Positions 7,801-15,276 of a stretch of 32,414 nt of DNA are shown one piece after another. A program made the position numbers and the translations under genes. This stretch comes from Paracoccus haematequi (lineage in GTDB: Bacteria > Pseudomonadota > Alphaproteobacteria > Rhodobacterales > Rhodobacteraceae), in the NCBI GenBank assembly GCA_945881965.1, contig CAMCVS010000021.1, positions 1 through 32,414 on the forward strand. Reading direction: 5' to 3'. The notes under the pieces were generated by a model that was not told the DNA's origin, made no database searches, and was given only the letters and a program-made list of their open reading frames with translations. The first letter of the stretch is position 1. Every line of letters starts with the position of its first letter.

Positions 7801-10800
7801 TGGCAAAGGAAGCCTGCAGATATTCCGCCAGTGCCTGCTGTTCGCCCAGGATATTGGCGGGCACGTTGGCGGCGGCGGTGAAATCCAGCGCCTCATCGAC
7901 CGGGGCCGACAGGGTGCCGTCGTTCAAGAGGAAGCGGAAGTTGGACGCGTTCGCCTTGAAGGGATAGCCGTCGCCGCCATTCGCGAGGAAGTTCAGCGTG
8001 ACCATGGTGATGGTCGCGGGCGCATCGGGGCTGATGACGCCATCGACCAGCACGGGCGCGATGAAATTGCCATCCTCGTCGATCAGGGCGATGTTCTGCA
8101 CCCGCGATCCGGCTGCCAGATCGGGATCATACGAGAAGCTGATGCCACCGATCTGCGGGAACCGGCCCTGGTTGCCCAGAACGGCCACGCCGTGTTCCAG
8201 AATGGCCTTCAGACCTTCGGCGGTAGTGTCCAGCGCCATCAGCCCGTTGTTGAAGCGCAGCGAGTTCTCGATATCCAGCTGCGAGATCGCTCCGGCGGGC
8301 TTGCCTGCATCCGTGTTCGCAATCGGCGGCGTCTTGTCACCCGACAGCACGTCCACGGCACCGATCTGCGCCCGGATACCGCCGCCATTCTTCAGCGAGG
8401 CGAAGAACACAGAGTCATCGGCTACGGCATCCTTCAGCGCGCCCATGTTGGCATCGGCGGTGATGTTGCCCAGGTTGGTTTCCTGGTTGCGGACCAGATT
8501 ACGCTCGCCTTCCAGGTAGACGTTGGTGAAGCCCAGGATGTTGCCATCCTTGGCCGCGATCACGGCATCGACGGCTTCGGTGATGTCGGCCACCTGTTCG
8601 CCCTTGGTGCCTTCGGCGAAGGCGGTATCGGACAGATCGCCATCGGTGTCGCCCCAGGCTGCGGCGACGTTCTCGACGGTCGCGGCGTAGGCCCCGTTGA
8701 TGGTGTCATCCAGCGCGTCCACGACGATCTCGCCGTTGGCGTCAAATTCGACAACCAGACGCCCGAGATAGGTGAATTCGTTGTCAGTGTTCACGATCAG
8801 CGTGGTCTTGCCATCGGCACCGGCGGTGACGATCGGATAGGTATTGGCGAAATCCGCCGCATGGCCGGGGAAGGCGACGGCTTCGTCATTGTCATCGCCC
8901 AGCCGGGTGTTCGACCCCGCCGACAGGATGATATCCACGCCGCGCAGCAAAGGTGCCAGCGCGGTTTCAAAGGCGATCTGTTGCAGGTGCGCCATCAGGA
9001 TGACCTTGGTCACGCCCTGTGCGATCAGGTCGTCGATCACCGGCTGCAATTGCGCCGCCAGCAGCACCATGTCGTTCGTCTCGGCCCCGTCACCGGCGAA
9101 GCCTTTGACCTCGACACCACCGGTGGACGAGATGCCTTCAAGGATCTGCGTGGTCGCACCCACCAGACCGATCTGTTCGCCGCCCTTGGTCACGACGGCA
9201 GACGGCACGATCTTGCGCGCCAGCGTGGTGACGTTTTCCAGACCGCCGACACCGACGGTTTCCTGATAGCGGCCCGAAATCGCGCTATCGCCCGCGAAAT
9301 TCAGGTTTGCGGACAGATAGGGGAAGGCGGCATCGTTGATCGCATCCGAGAAGGCGTTGGTGCCCAGATCGAATTCGTGGTTGCCGATGGTGGACGCTTC
9401 GACACCGATGCGGTTGTGGATTTCGATATCCGCCGCGCCGGGGTTGTTGCCCTTGTTATGGGTCGCTGCGACCGATGCATCGGTGCCCGCGGCCAGGAAG
9501 GGACCCGGCAGGAAGTTGTCGCCGCCCGCAAGGATCAGCGTATTGGCATAGGTGTTGTCGAACCCGTCCACCAGCGCGGCCAGCAATGGCGCGGTATCGC
9601 CAGCCAGCAGACCCGCCTCGGCATCCGAGAAATGCAGCAGTTGCAGGGTGAAATTCGGCACCGGCTGGGCCACCCCGAACAGCGACAGGGTGCTCGACAC
9701 TTCGTTTGCCACCACAAGGATTGCCTCGCCGGTGGGGCTGTCTTCGGCCTTGATGGTCAGCAGACCTTCGGGGCTGACGTCGCCCGCGTTGGTGATGCCG
9801 GTGACAAAGGTCACATCCGCCGGGTTGGTGACATCGAACACCATCACCGCGTTCGACCGTTCCAGCCCGATAAAGGCATAGGCGCGCTCACCGATCATCG
9901 ACACGGTGACACCTTCGGGTTCCGGGCCCTTGTTGTCGGACCGGGTATCGTCGAACAGCGCCGGGAATTGCGCCGCAATGATCCGCTCCAGCGCATCGCC
10001 CGAGTCGAAGACCATGGTGCCGTTGGAGTCGAGGATCGAGAACGACCGCGCGCCATAGGTCAGGATCTGGTCGATATCGCCATCGCCATCCGTGTCACCG
10101 CGCAGCAGCGGGGCGTTGACCACGTTCAGCCGTCCCAGGCTGGCGTTGTCTTTCAGCGCGGCTTCGTTCGGGAACAGCGTGTTATCCAGATCATAGGCCG
10201 CGTTGCCCAGACGGATGGTTTCGTCCGGCGTCAGGAAATCGTCACGGTCGTCGCCTTCGTTGGCGATGACGTAATAGGTGTTGCCGTCTGCGGCGACATA
10301 GCTGGCAATCGCGTCGGGCATGAATTGGCCGATCACCGGGTTGCCAGTGGTCAGGTTCACGCCACCGCGGTCCGAGAAATCGGCCAGCAGGTTGGTGAAA
10401 TCCTTGCCGCCCAAAGCGATGACATCCGTAATTGTGTTGTCGCTCAGGTCAATGATCGCAACGGCGTTGTTTTCCTGCAGGGTGACAAAGGCCTGCGTGC
10501 CATCGGCGGAAACCGCGATGTATTCCGGCTCGATATCCGCAGCAGTGGACACGCCGTTGAAAATCCGAACGCCTTCGCCGCGCAGGTTATTCTCGAACCC
10601 GTTGCCGTCGTCGAAGGTGATCGTGTCAACCACGATGGCGCCCATGCCGCCCGAGATGTCGATGACCGAGACCGACCCATCCGGGTTGTTCACGTTGCCG
10701 ACATCGCCTTCGGCCTCGTTGGCGACCAGCACTTTGGTGCCATCCGGCGTGAAGGTCAGCATGTCCGGCAGCGCGCCCACATCGGCGGACCCGGCCAACG

Positions 10801-13765
10801 TGCCGTCAAGGTTCAGGAAGACCACCTTGCCCGCGTCGGTCTTGACAGCGGCGGGCAGGGCGACAGCGATCAGGGTGCCATTGGTGGCAACCGACGTGAT
10901 GTCGGTGGTGGCAAAGCCCAGCGTGGTGAAGTCGATGGTGCTCAGCAGGACCGGGTTCGCCGCGTCGCTGATATCCACAATCTGCAACCCGGCGCTCGAC
11001 GTCACATAAAGCTTGTCATCGGCAAAGGTGGCGATTTCCGCACCGGTCAGCGACAGGGTGGACAGGTGGGTCACCTCCAGCGCCTCGGTCGGGGCGATGC
11101 TGTTGTCATACAGCGCGCCGTCGTAGGTGGTCACGACCAGCGGACGATCCGCGAATGTCAGGCCGACCACGATCGGGTCATGGTCCGACGACCGATAGGG
11201 CAGGGTGCCGTCGAAGATCGCCGGGTCGCGGCTAAATTCAAGGTTGTAATCCAGCGCATCTGCCTCGTCGGCGTTGATGTTCCATTCCAGCACATCAACG
11301 ATGGACGCAAACAGTTCCAGCGAGGCAAAGGCGTAATCCAGCGTCCCGAGGAACGCGTCGAAGATATAGCCATAGCCTGCTTCGATCAGCTCGCCCGCGA
11401 CGTTCACATAGCCTGCGACATCGGTCAGGAAATCAATCGGGGCTTCTTCGGCATAAGAGTTGAAATCGCCCAGCAGCATGATGTTGCGGGTGTCCGACCC
11501 GGTCGGGTTGGTGTCCAGCCAGGCATCAAGCGCCTGCGCCGCCAGCAAACGCTGGTTGTTCCAGAAGCCTGCGCCATTGCCTGCGTCGATGTCGGCACCC
11601 GTGGCGGTGTCGCCGCTGCCCTTGGATTTGAAGTGGTTGACCGCAACCGTCACCAGGTCGCCGCCATCCAGAGTCTCGAAGGTCGCGGCCAGCGGAACGC
11701 GGCTGGAACCGTTGAAGATCGCGTTTTCGGTCGATTGTGCCAGCAACGCGGCCGAGACATCGGCATCGGTCAGCATGGCCACGGTGGACCCTTCGGCCAG
11801 TTGGACCTTGTCGGTGCGATAGATCATGCCGACGGCGATGGCGTCAGTGCCGACAAATTCCTGACCGGGGTTGACCCAATCCCACACGTCCACACCCAGC
11901 GCGTCATTCAGCGCGGCAACGATGGTTTCGATCGCGGTGAGGCCGCCCTGCTGGTTGGCCTGATTGGCAGGCGCGGTGCCGCCTGACAGGAAATCGTTCT
12001 CCAGCTCGTTCAGGCCAATGATATGCGCGTCCAGCCCGAGGATGGCGGTGATCATCTTTTCTAGCTGACGGTCGAATTCCGAGGTGGCGGTGAAACCGGC
12101 CAGCGCCTGGTTCGGGTTGGTGGCGGCACCGCGCGGCTCCAGCGCCAGGTTCGGGCCGACATCGTCGTTGGGGGTGTCGGGGAACACATCCAGCGTGGTG
12201 AAGAAGTTCAGCACGTTGAACGAGGCAATCTTCAGGTCGCCTTCAACCGTTGCGGTCGGTTCAACCCGCGGGTTGGTATCGACAAAGGTGTTCTGACCAT
12301 CTTCGGTCGCGCGCACCCGCCAGGTCGCCTGCGACGAAGCCTGACCGGCCCAGGAATAGTCCAGAACCCCGGTCAGCCCGACCACGGTGTCGCCCATCGA
12401 CGGCGCGGTGCCATCGGCGTAACCGCCAAAGCCGTCAAGGTTGTTCGGCGACTGGTTCTGAAGGTTCAGGCCGTCATCATAGATGATGTTGCGCGCAGCG
12501 GTTGCGGCCAGATAGGCGTCATAAGCGGCGGCATCGGGGTCGTTGTATTGCGTGAACTGGAACGGGCGTTCGCCGGTGATGGTCGAGCCATCCGGGCCGG
12601 CCTGTTCAAAACCTTCGGTGGCGAACAGGCGCACCTCGTTGAAACGGTCCAACTGGAACTGTTCGGTGATGGTCAGGGTGTCCTGAAATGTCACCAGCAT
12701 GCCTTCAAAGGCTTCAAGATCGGCCTGATACAGGCCCGACTGCGCCCGGCTGGTGCCAGCGGCAGGCAGGTTGATCACGGCGGCGGTCGGCAGGGTGTTG
12801 TCCGACGATACCACAGTCACGGCGGTGATGGTGGACAGTTGGGTCGACCCGAAATTCTCGGTCACGGTGCCGGTGACGCGGACGCGGTCGCCGATATTGA
12901 CGTTGGTGCCGAAGGCGTTGTCAAAGACAAAGATGCCTTCCGACGTGCCGGGATCTGCGTCAGCGTCCGCGTCTTCTTCCTGCAGGAAGAAGCCGCCCAG
13001 ATTGCGCTTGGTATCGGCATCGCCATTCTGGAAATCGCCGACGACGATGGCCTCGACAGTGACGATCTGACCGCGCAGGGGGCTGGCGTCATTGTTGTCG
13101 GTGGTGCCAACAACGTTGGTGCCTTGATTTGACGCATTGCCCTGAATAGTCGAGATCAAGGCAAACGCATCATTGCCGCCGCCGCCCGTGCCGGTGTCAT
13201 CACCGCCGCCGCCTGTGCCGGTGTCATCACCGCCGCCGTCGCCCGGCGTAAAGGTGCCAACGGGGAACGGGTTGGCTGCCGTCGCGTTGGATGTTGCACC
13301 GTCCAGCGAATCTACACCCGAAAAGGTCCATTCGGCAATCTTGAACACGCCGCCGTTGGGGACCGCGCCGTCATTGCGATAGGCCCAGCCATCCAGATGT
13401 TCCCACGGCTGGCCGGTGCCATCGGTGCCCACCACGCCGAACACGTCGATGACCGCTCCGCTCTTGTACAGTTCCATCGCGTCATCGCCGTTGATGTTGG
13501 CAACCGAGCTGGTGAAATCCGGGGCAAAGCCGAAGTATGCCGTGAACTGGGGCGCTTCGCTGGCAACATAGATCGTCTCGCCTGCCAGAAGCGATCCCGA
13601 CAGCGTCAGCAACGGCGCGCCATTCGACGCCCCGCCATTGTTGGCATTCGCCAGACCATAGATCGACAGATCAGCGATATTGACCAGCGCGGTCAGCTCG
13701 ATCGCCTTGGGCGTGCCGCCGGTCAGCGGGCCGTCGATGATGCCGGAAATGATCAGGTCGGTCAT
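4892..13765 (-). CDS. Giant secreted multi-enzyme: LTD + ExeM/NucH-type nuclease + beta-propeller + two 5'-nucleotidase modules + RTX tail
   Basis: A 2957-residue, acidic protein with no signal peptide. Approximate order: lamin-tail-like domain 1-170; Gly/Asp linker 172-198; OB-type region of ExeM/NucH nucleases 200-505; endonuclease/exonuclease/phosphatase domain 510-872 with E587, D767 and N769 (GDFNS) and H862 (SDHDP) in catalytic positions; 'choice-of-anchor I' beta-propeller 876-1369; metallophosphatase plus 5'-nucleotidase C-terminal modules 1371-2020 and 2024-2660; a linker with YD-repeat-like strands 2665-2850; RTX-type C-terminus 2851-2957. Both nucleotidase copies keep GNHEFDLG (H1463, H2114) and NGGGIR. 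Their first metal motif is DxE rather than DxH (D1381/E1383, D2033/E2035), and a GSNTR motif stands where UshA-type enzymes have GHTH. Inferred role: extracellular digestion of DNA to nucleotides, then release of phosphate and nucleoside. Type I export is inferred from the C-terminus. A GGGGGAAGA element lies before the ATG. Confidence 0.92.
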   Translation of the reverse strand: MTDLIISGIIDGPLTGGTPKAIELTALVNIADLSIYGLANANNGGASNGAPLLTLSGSLLAGETIYVASEAPQFTAYFGFAPDFTSSVANINGDDAMELYKSGAVIDVFGVVGTDGTGQPWEHLDGWAYRNDGAVPNGGVFKIAEWTFSGVDSLDGATSNATAANPFPVGTFTPGDGGGDDTGTGGGGDDTGTGGGGNDAFALISTIQGNASNQGTNVVGTTDNNDASPLRGQIVTVEAIVVGDFQNGDADTKRNLGGFFLQEEDADADADPGTSEGIFVFDNAFGTNVNIGDRVRVTGTVTENFGSTQLSTITAVTVVSSDNTLPTAAVINLPAAGTSRAQSGLYQADLEAFEGMLVTFQDTLTITEQFQLDRFNEVRLFATEGFEQAGPDGSTITGERPFQFTQYNDPDAAAYDAYLAATAARNIIYDDGLNLQNQSPNNLDGFGGYADGTAPSMGDTVVGLTGVLDYSWAGQASSQATWRVRATEDGQNTFVDTNPRVEPTATVEGDLKIASFNVLNFFTTLDVFPDTPNDDVGPNLALEPRGAATNPNQALAGFTATSEFDRQLEKMITAILGLDAHIIGLNELENDFLSGGTAPANQANQQGGLTAIETIVAALNDALGVDVWDWVNPGQEFVGTDAIAVGMIYRTDKVQLAEGSTVAMLTDADVSAALLAQSTENAIFNGSSRVPLAATFETLDGGDLVTVAVNHFKSKGSGDTATGADIDAGNGAGFWNNQRLLAAQALDAWLDTNPTGSDTRNIMLLGDFNSYAEEAPIDFLTDVAGYVNVAGELIEAGYGYIFDAFLGTLDYAFASLELFASIVDVLEWNINADEADALDYNLEFSRDPAIFDGTLPYRSSDHDPIVVGLTFADRPLVVTTYDGALYDNSIAPTEALEVTHLSTLSLTGAEIATFADDKLYVTSSAGLQIVDISDAANPVLLSTIDFTTLGFATTDITSVATNGTLIAVALPAAVKTDAGKVVFLNLDGTLAGSADVGALPDMLTFTPDGTKVLVANEAEGDVGNVNNPDGSVSVIDISGGMGAIVVDTITFDDGNGFENNLRGEGVRIFNGVSTAADIEPEYIAVSADGTQAFVTLQENNAVAIIDLSDNTITDVIALGGKDFTNLLADFSDRGGVNLTTGNPVIGQFMPDAIASYVAADGNTYYVIANEGDDRDDFLTPDETIRLGNAAYDLDNTLFPNEAALKDNASLGRLNVVNAPLLRGDTDGDGDIDQILTYGARSFSILDSNGTMVFDSGDALERIIAAQFPALFDDTRSDNKGPEPEGVTVSMIGERAYAFIGLERSNAVMVFDVTNPADVTFVTGITNAGDVSPEGLLTIKAEDSPTGEAILVVANEVSSTLSLFGVAQPVPNFTLQLLHFSDAEAGLLAGDTAPLLAALVDGFDNTYANTLILAGGDNFLPGPFLAAGTDASVAATHNKGNNPGAADIEIHNRIGVEASTIGNHEFDLGTNAFSDAINDAAFPYLSANLNFAGDSAISGRYQETVGVGGLENVTTLARKIVPSAVVTKGGEQIGLVGATTQILEGISSTGGVEVKGFAGDGAETNDMVLLAAQLQPVIDDLIAQGVTKVILMAHLQQIAFETALAPLLRGVDIILSAGSNTRLGDDNDEAVAFPGHAADFANTYPIVTAGADGKTTLIVNTDNEFTYLGRLVVEFDANGEIVVDALDDTINGAYAATVENVAAAWGDTDGDLSDTAFAEGTKGEQVADITEAVDAVIAAKDGNILGFTNVYLEGERNLVRNQETNLGNITADANMGALKDAVADDSVFFASLKNGGGIRAQIGAVDVLSGDKTPPIANTDAGKPAGAISQLDIENSLRFNNGLMALDTTAEGLKAILEHGVAVLGNQGRFPQIGGISFSYDPDLAAGSRVQNIALIDEDGNFIAPVLVDGVISPDAPATITMVTLNFLANGGDGYPFKANASNFRFLLNDGTLSAPVDEALDFTAAANVPANILGEQQALAEYLQASFATADTAYDVADTAASGDTRIQNLNAVAEDTVIPADVFTLELLHFTDQEASTSAIENAPNLSAVLNALRGQDLGNDGIADNTLTLSSGDSFIPSPFFDASQALYGAKGIADIQIQNELGVQAVAFGNHEFDLGTGPLADLIDGSAGTTILGADFQGALYPYLSSNLNFATNADLGPLEVAGGGAPLRNTVTSSVVLTVDSEQTGQDELIGVVGATTPTLGRISSPGTVGVLPTPFDSVPTSDQLDALAAIIQAEVDSLLAANPTMNKVILLAHMQVINIEVQLASRLSGVDVIVAGGSNTRLFDDNDRIRNGDSDQGQYPIFATDKDGNPIAIVNTDGSYKYVGRLVVDFDENGHIIPTSYDADVSGAYATDDQGVADLDAEGLVDAEIQQIVDEVEAQIISTQSNIFGYSNVFLNGNRGASGNTVPGELDGVRTQETNLGNLTALANLAYGKQADSSVMVSIKNGGGIRANIGETVVPPGGTVAERFANSELVDGDGNIIKPAGAISQNDIATALAFNNALTLIDMTTVNLVAALEHSVRSLPGSAGQFGQFAGIEFSFDPTKAAGARVMQADIVDEFGGVLMALVRNGVLVADPAMTIRVVTLGFLADGGDSYAFNGTNRVDLGGGVADGAATFAANGTEQDAFAEYLAANHGTADKAYDVADTGRDADMQVTNLGFTNERVFIDSADTKNYAQVIKTFDGDGVLRKIVEDSDNGRIFTSEFDATGALRLYAVSDADDVLPLFSAVTVFDTAGGSFERIILDNGLVSESTVSANGDRTLIQIDTMNVAAYSRLETTFVAGQIATQSFDFDADPQGRLTSDRTFAAGLLATRNEDYVDGTNRSFIYDGAGMVSTSTLTKADGSMNVIGREGDDMLEGGAFNDRLLGYEGADVFVFNGTFGRDIIEDFDLNGDDQLDLTDFGITDLAGLLAAASVTQRGANVVIDLGTDMDIILRNNLLANLTNDDFFAIV
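13176..13229. repeat. 27-bp tandem repeat (two full copies plus a partial) in the giant gene
   Basis: Units at 13176-13202 and 13203-13229 differ by a single base; a partial third copy starts at 13230. On the minus strand each unit encodes a nine-residue Gly/Asp/Thr-rich block (GGGG and DDTGT) forming the flexible linker between the lamin-tail domain and the nuclease. Copy number could vary by slippage in steps of nine residues, keeping frame. Confidence 0.85.
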
Positions 13766-14046
13766 GGTGGTCTTCCCCCAAAAATAAAAATGTCACGACG
13801 TCACTGACGCCGCGCATTGCAAAATGCAGGCCTGCCCTCGCATGCTAGAGTTTCCCTTGGCGGTCGGGGTAGCGAGTGTTTGTAACGGCTTATTGACGTC
13901 CTGCGGGCAAACCGCCGGTCAGATTGCTGCCTCCAAGCGGGCAAAGCCCTTGAAATTTCGTGTCAAGTACAAGATTCCGACGTGAAAATGCCGGTTTTTT
14001 TTGGCATGCTGTCGCAAGGTCAAGTTTGTTAACAAGGATTAAGGCA
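13766..14046. promoter_or_regulatory. Divergent intergenic region upstream of the giant gene, rich in dyads
   Basis: The region holds the promoter of the giant gene (minus) and of the small unknown gene at 14047 (plus). Visible elements: GTCAC repeated at 13792-13796 and 13800-13804; GCATT-4-AATGC at 13814-13827; the perfect 10-bp palindrome GCAGGCCTGC at 13826-13835; and CTTGA-9-TCAAG at 13949-13967, whose right arm includes a minus-strand TTGACA. I see no recognisable Pho box (two CTGTCAT-like repeats 11 bases apart), although the gene product looks like a phosphate scavenger. Confidence 0.5.
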
Positions 14047-14481
14047 ATGTGTGCCGTATCAATTTTGGACAGGTTTGTGCGCCCGGATTCGGGTCGGTTC
14101 GGAACTGTCAAACCCGCAAAGGTTCCAGAGGTCGTGAAAGCCGACATGGGTGATGCCATGGCGGCGGTCTTGGACAACAAGATGACACCCGAAGCCGCGC
14201 TTGAGGCCCCGTCCGTTTCCGCGCCCGCGTCGGTGCCTGTTTCTGTGCCTGTGGCCGTAACCCATGATCCTTGTCCGGTGCCGACCCCGGTATCGCGGCA
14301 TCAACGTCTCTTCGAACTGTGGCGGCAACACAGCGCTGCCGCAGAAGTCGCACAGACCCGGCAAAGCCGCCAGAATGGCGCGGTGCCCGATGCACTGGGC
14401 GTCGCGACGCTGCGGCAGGCGGCCTATGCCTCGCTGTCGCGGCGGTCGGGCGTTGCGTCCGGCAAATCTGACCCGGCCTGA
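14047..14481 (+). CDS. Hypothetical protein (144 aa)
   Basis: Not recognised. The start at 14047 is preferred over one 29 codons upstream because AAGG elements precede it (14035-14044) and the upstream codons look like intergenic sequence. The product begins [10 protein letters not shown], has a Val/Pro/Ser-rich low-complexity centre (about residues 60-82), then [14 protein letters not shown] and a basic C-terminus. There is no signal peptide or membrane segment. Its last 58 bases overlap the convergent rlmE. Opposite-strand frames here are also open, so coding is supported mainly by the start context and isolation from other genes. It may be a lineage-specific protein or not translated at all. 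Confidence 0.45.
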   Translation: MCAVSILDRFVRPDSGRFGTVKPAKVPEVVKADMGDAMAAVLDNKMTPEAALEAPSVSAPASVPVSVPVAVTHDPCPVPTPVSRHQRLFELWRQHSAAAEVAQTRQSRQNGAVPDALGVATLRQAAYASLSRRSGVASGKSDPA

Positions 14482-15209
14482 TCCGCACCGTCTGACAGGG
14501 CAGGGCGCGCGCCTTTGAAACCTGTCGCCACCACGAATTTTTCCGAACTGTCGGCGCGGCTGGCGGGGGGTTTGATGTTGACCACCTTGGTGAAATTCTT
14601 CTTCAGCAGCAGTTGCAGGCTGGCCTCGGCGCCGCCCGCCAACACCTTGGCGACAAAGGCCCCGCCGTCTTCCAGCACATCAAACGCGAATTGCGCCGCC
14701 GCCTCGCACAGGATGACGATGCGCAAGTGATCGACCTGCGGGTTGCCCGACGCAGCAGCGGCCATGTCGGACATCACCACATCGGCGCGCCCGCCCAGCC
14801 AGCCCTTGACCAGCGCATCGGCCTCATCATCCAGAAAATCCAGTTGATGCAATTCCACGCCGGGGATCGGATCGACATGTTGCAGGTCAACACCGATGAC
14901 GCGGCCCACCTTCTTGCCGGGCTTGTCGGACAGCGCATTGGTGCGCCGCACCGCGACCTGACACCAGCCACCGGGGGCACAGCCCAGGTCCACCACCCGC
15001 GCACCGGGCACCAGAAAGCGGAACTTGTCGTCGATTTCCGCGATCTTGAACGCGGCGCGGCCGCGATAGCCCTCGGCCTTGGCCTTTTTCACGTAAGGGT
15101 CGTTTAACTGCCGTTCCAGCCAGAGCGTGGATGACAATTTCCGGCCCCGCGCGGTTTTCACCTTTTCGCGCAGCTCGCGCTGGCCGCGCCCGGAAATGTT
15201 CTTGGTCAT
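14424..15209 (-). CDS. rlmE: 23S rRNA (uridine-2'-O-)-methyltransferase RlmE (FtsJ/RrmJ)
   Basis: Methylates the 2'-O of U2552 in the A-loop of 23S rRNA using SAM, late in 50S assembly. The 261-residue product has the RrmJ fold: GYRGRAAFK with K55, the SAM-binding DLGCAPGGW at 74-82, D148 in SDMA, K188 in VAKVL and E223 in SSEKF, giving the complete K-D-K-E tetrad. A 10- to 15-residue basic N-terminus and a roughly 30-residue acidic C-terminal extension lengthen it compared with the ~209-residue E. coli enzyme. GGAG lies 8 bases before the ATG. It is the second gene of a minus-strand pair, 67 bases after the Ppx/GppA gene. The C-terminal extension overlaps the hypothetical gene at 14047. Confidence 0.96.
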   Translation of the reverse strand: MTKNISGRGQRELREKVKTARGRKLSSTLWLERQLNDPYVKKAKAEGYRGRAAFKIAEIDDKFRFLVPGARVVDLGCAPGGWCQVAVRRTNALSDKPGKKVGRVIGVDLQHVDPIPGVELHQLDFLDDEADALVKGWLGGRADVVMSDMAAAASGNPQVDHLRIVILCEAAAQFAFDVLEDGGAFVAKVLAGGAEASLQLLLKKNFTKVVNIKPPASRADSSEKFVVATGFKGARPALSDGADQAGSDLPDATPDRRDSEA

Positions 15210-15276
15210 GGTTGTGGCTCCGCAGCGGGCAAGCTGTGCTCAAACCCTATCGGGGCGGAAAAGGCAAGATCACGGC

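Noticed and set aside
7664-11986. 1440-codon open frame on the plus strand, antisense to the giant gene
   Set aside because: It is a mirror frame: the codon bias of the minus-strand gene leaves few stops opposite it. Its translation is His/Gln/Arg/Gly-rich with no domain motif, while the minus frame has clear catalytic motifs throughout.
14029-14042. TTAA-N6-TTAA upstream of the unknown gene as a CtrA box
   Set aside because: The spacing is 6, not 7, and the right half overlaps the probable ribosome-binding region.
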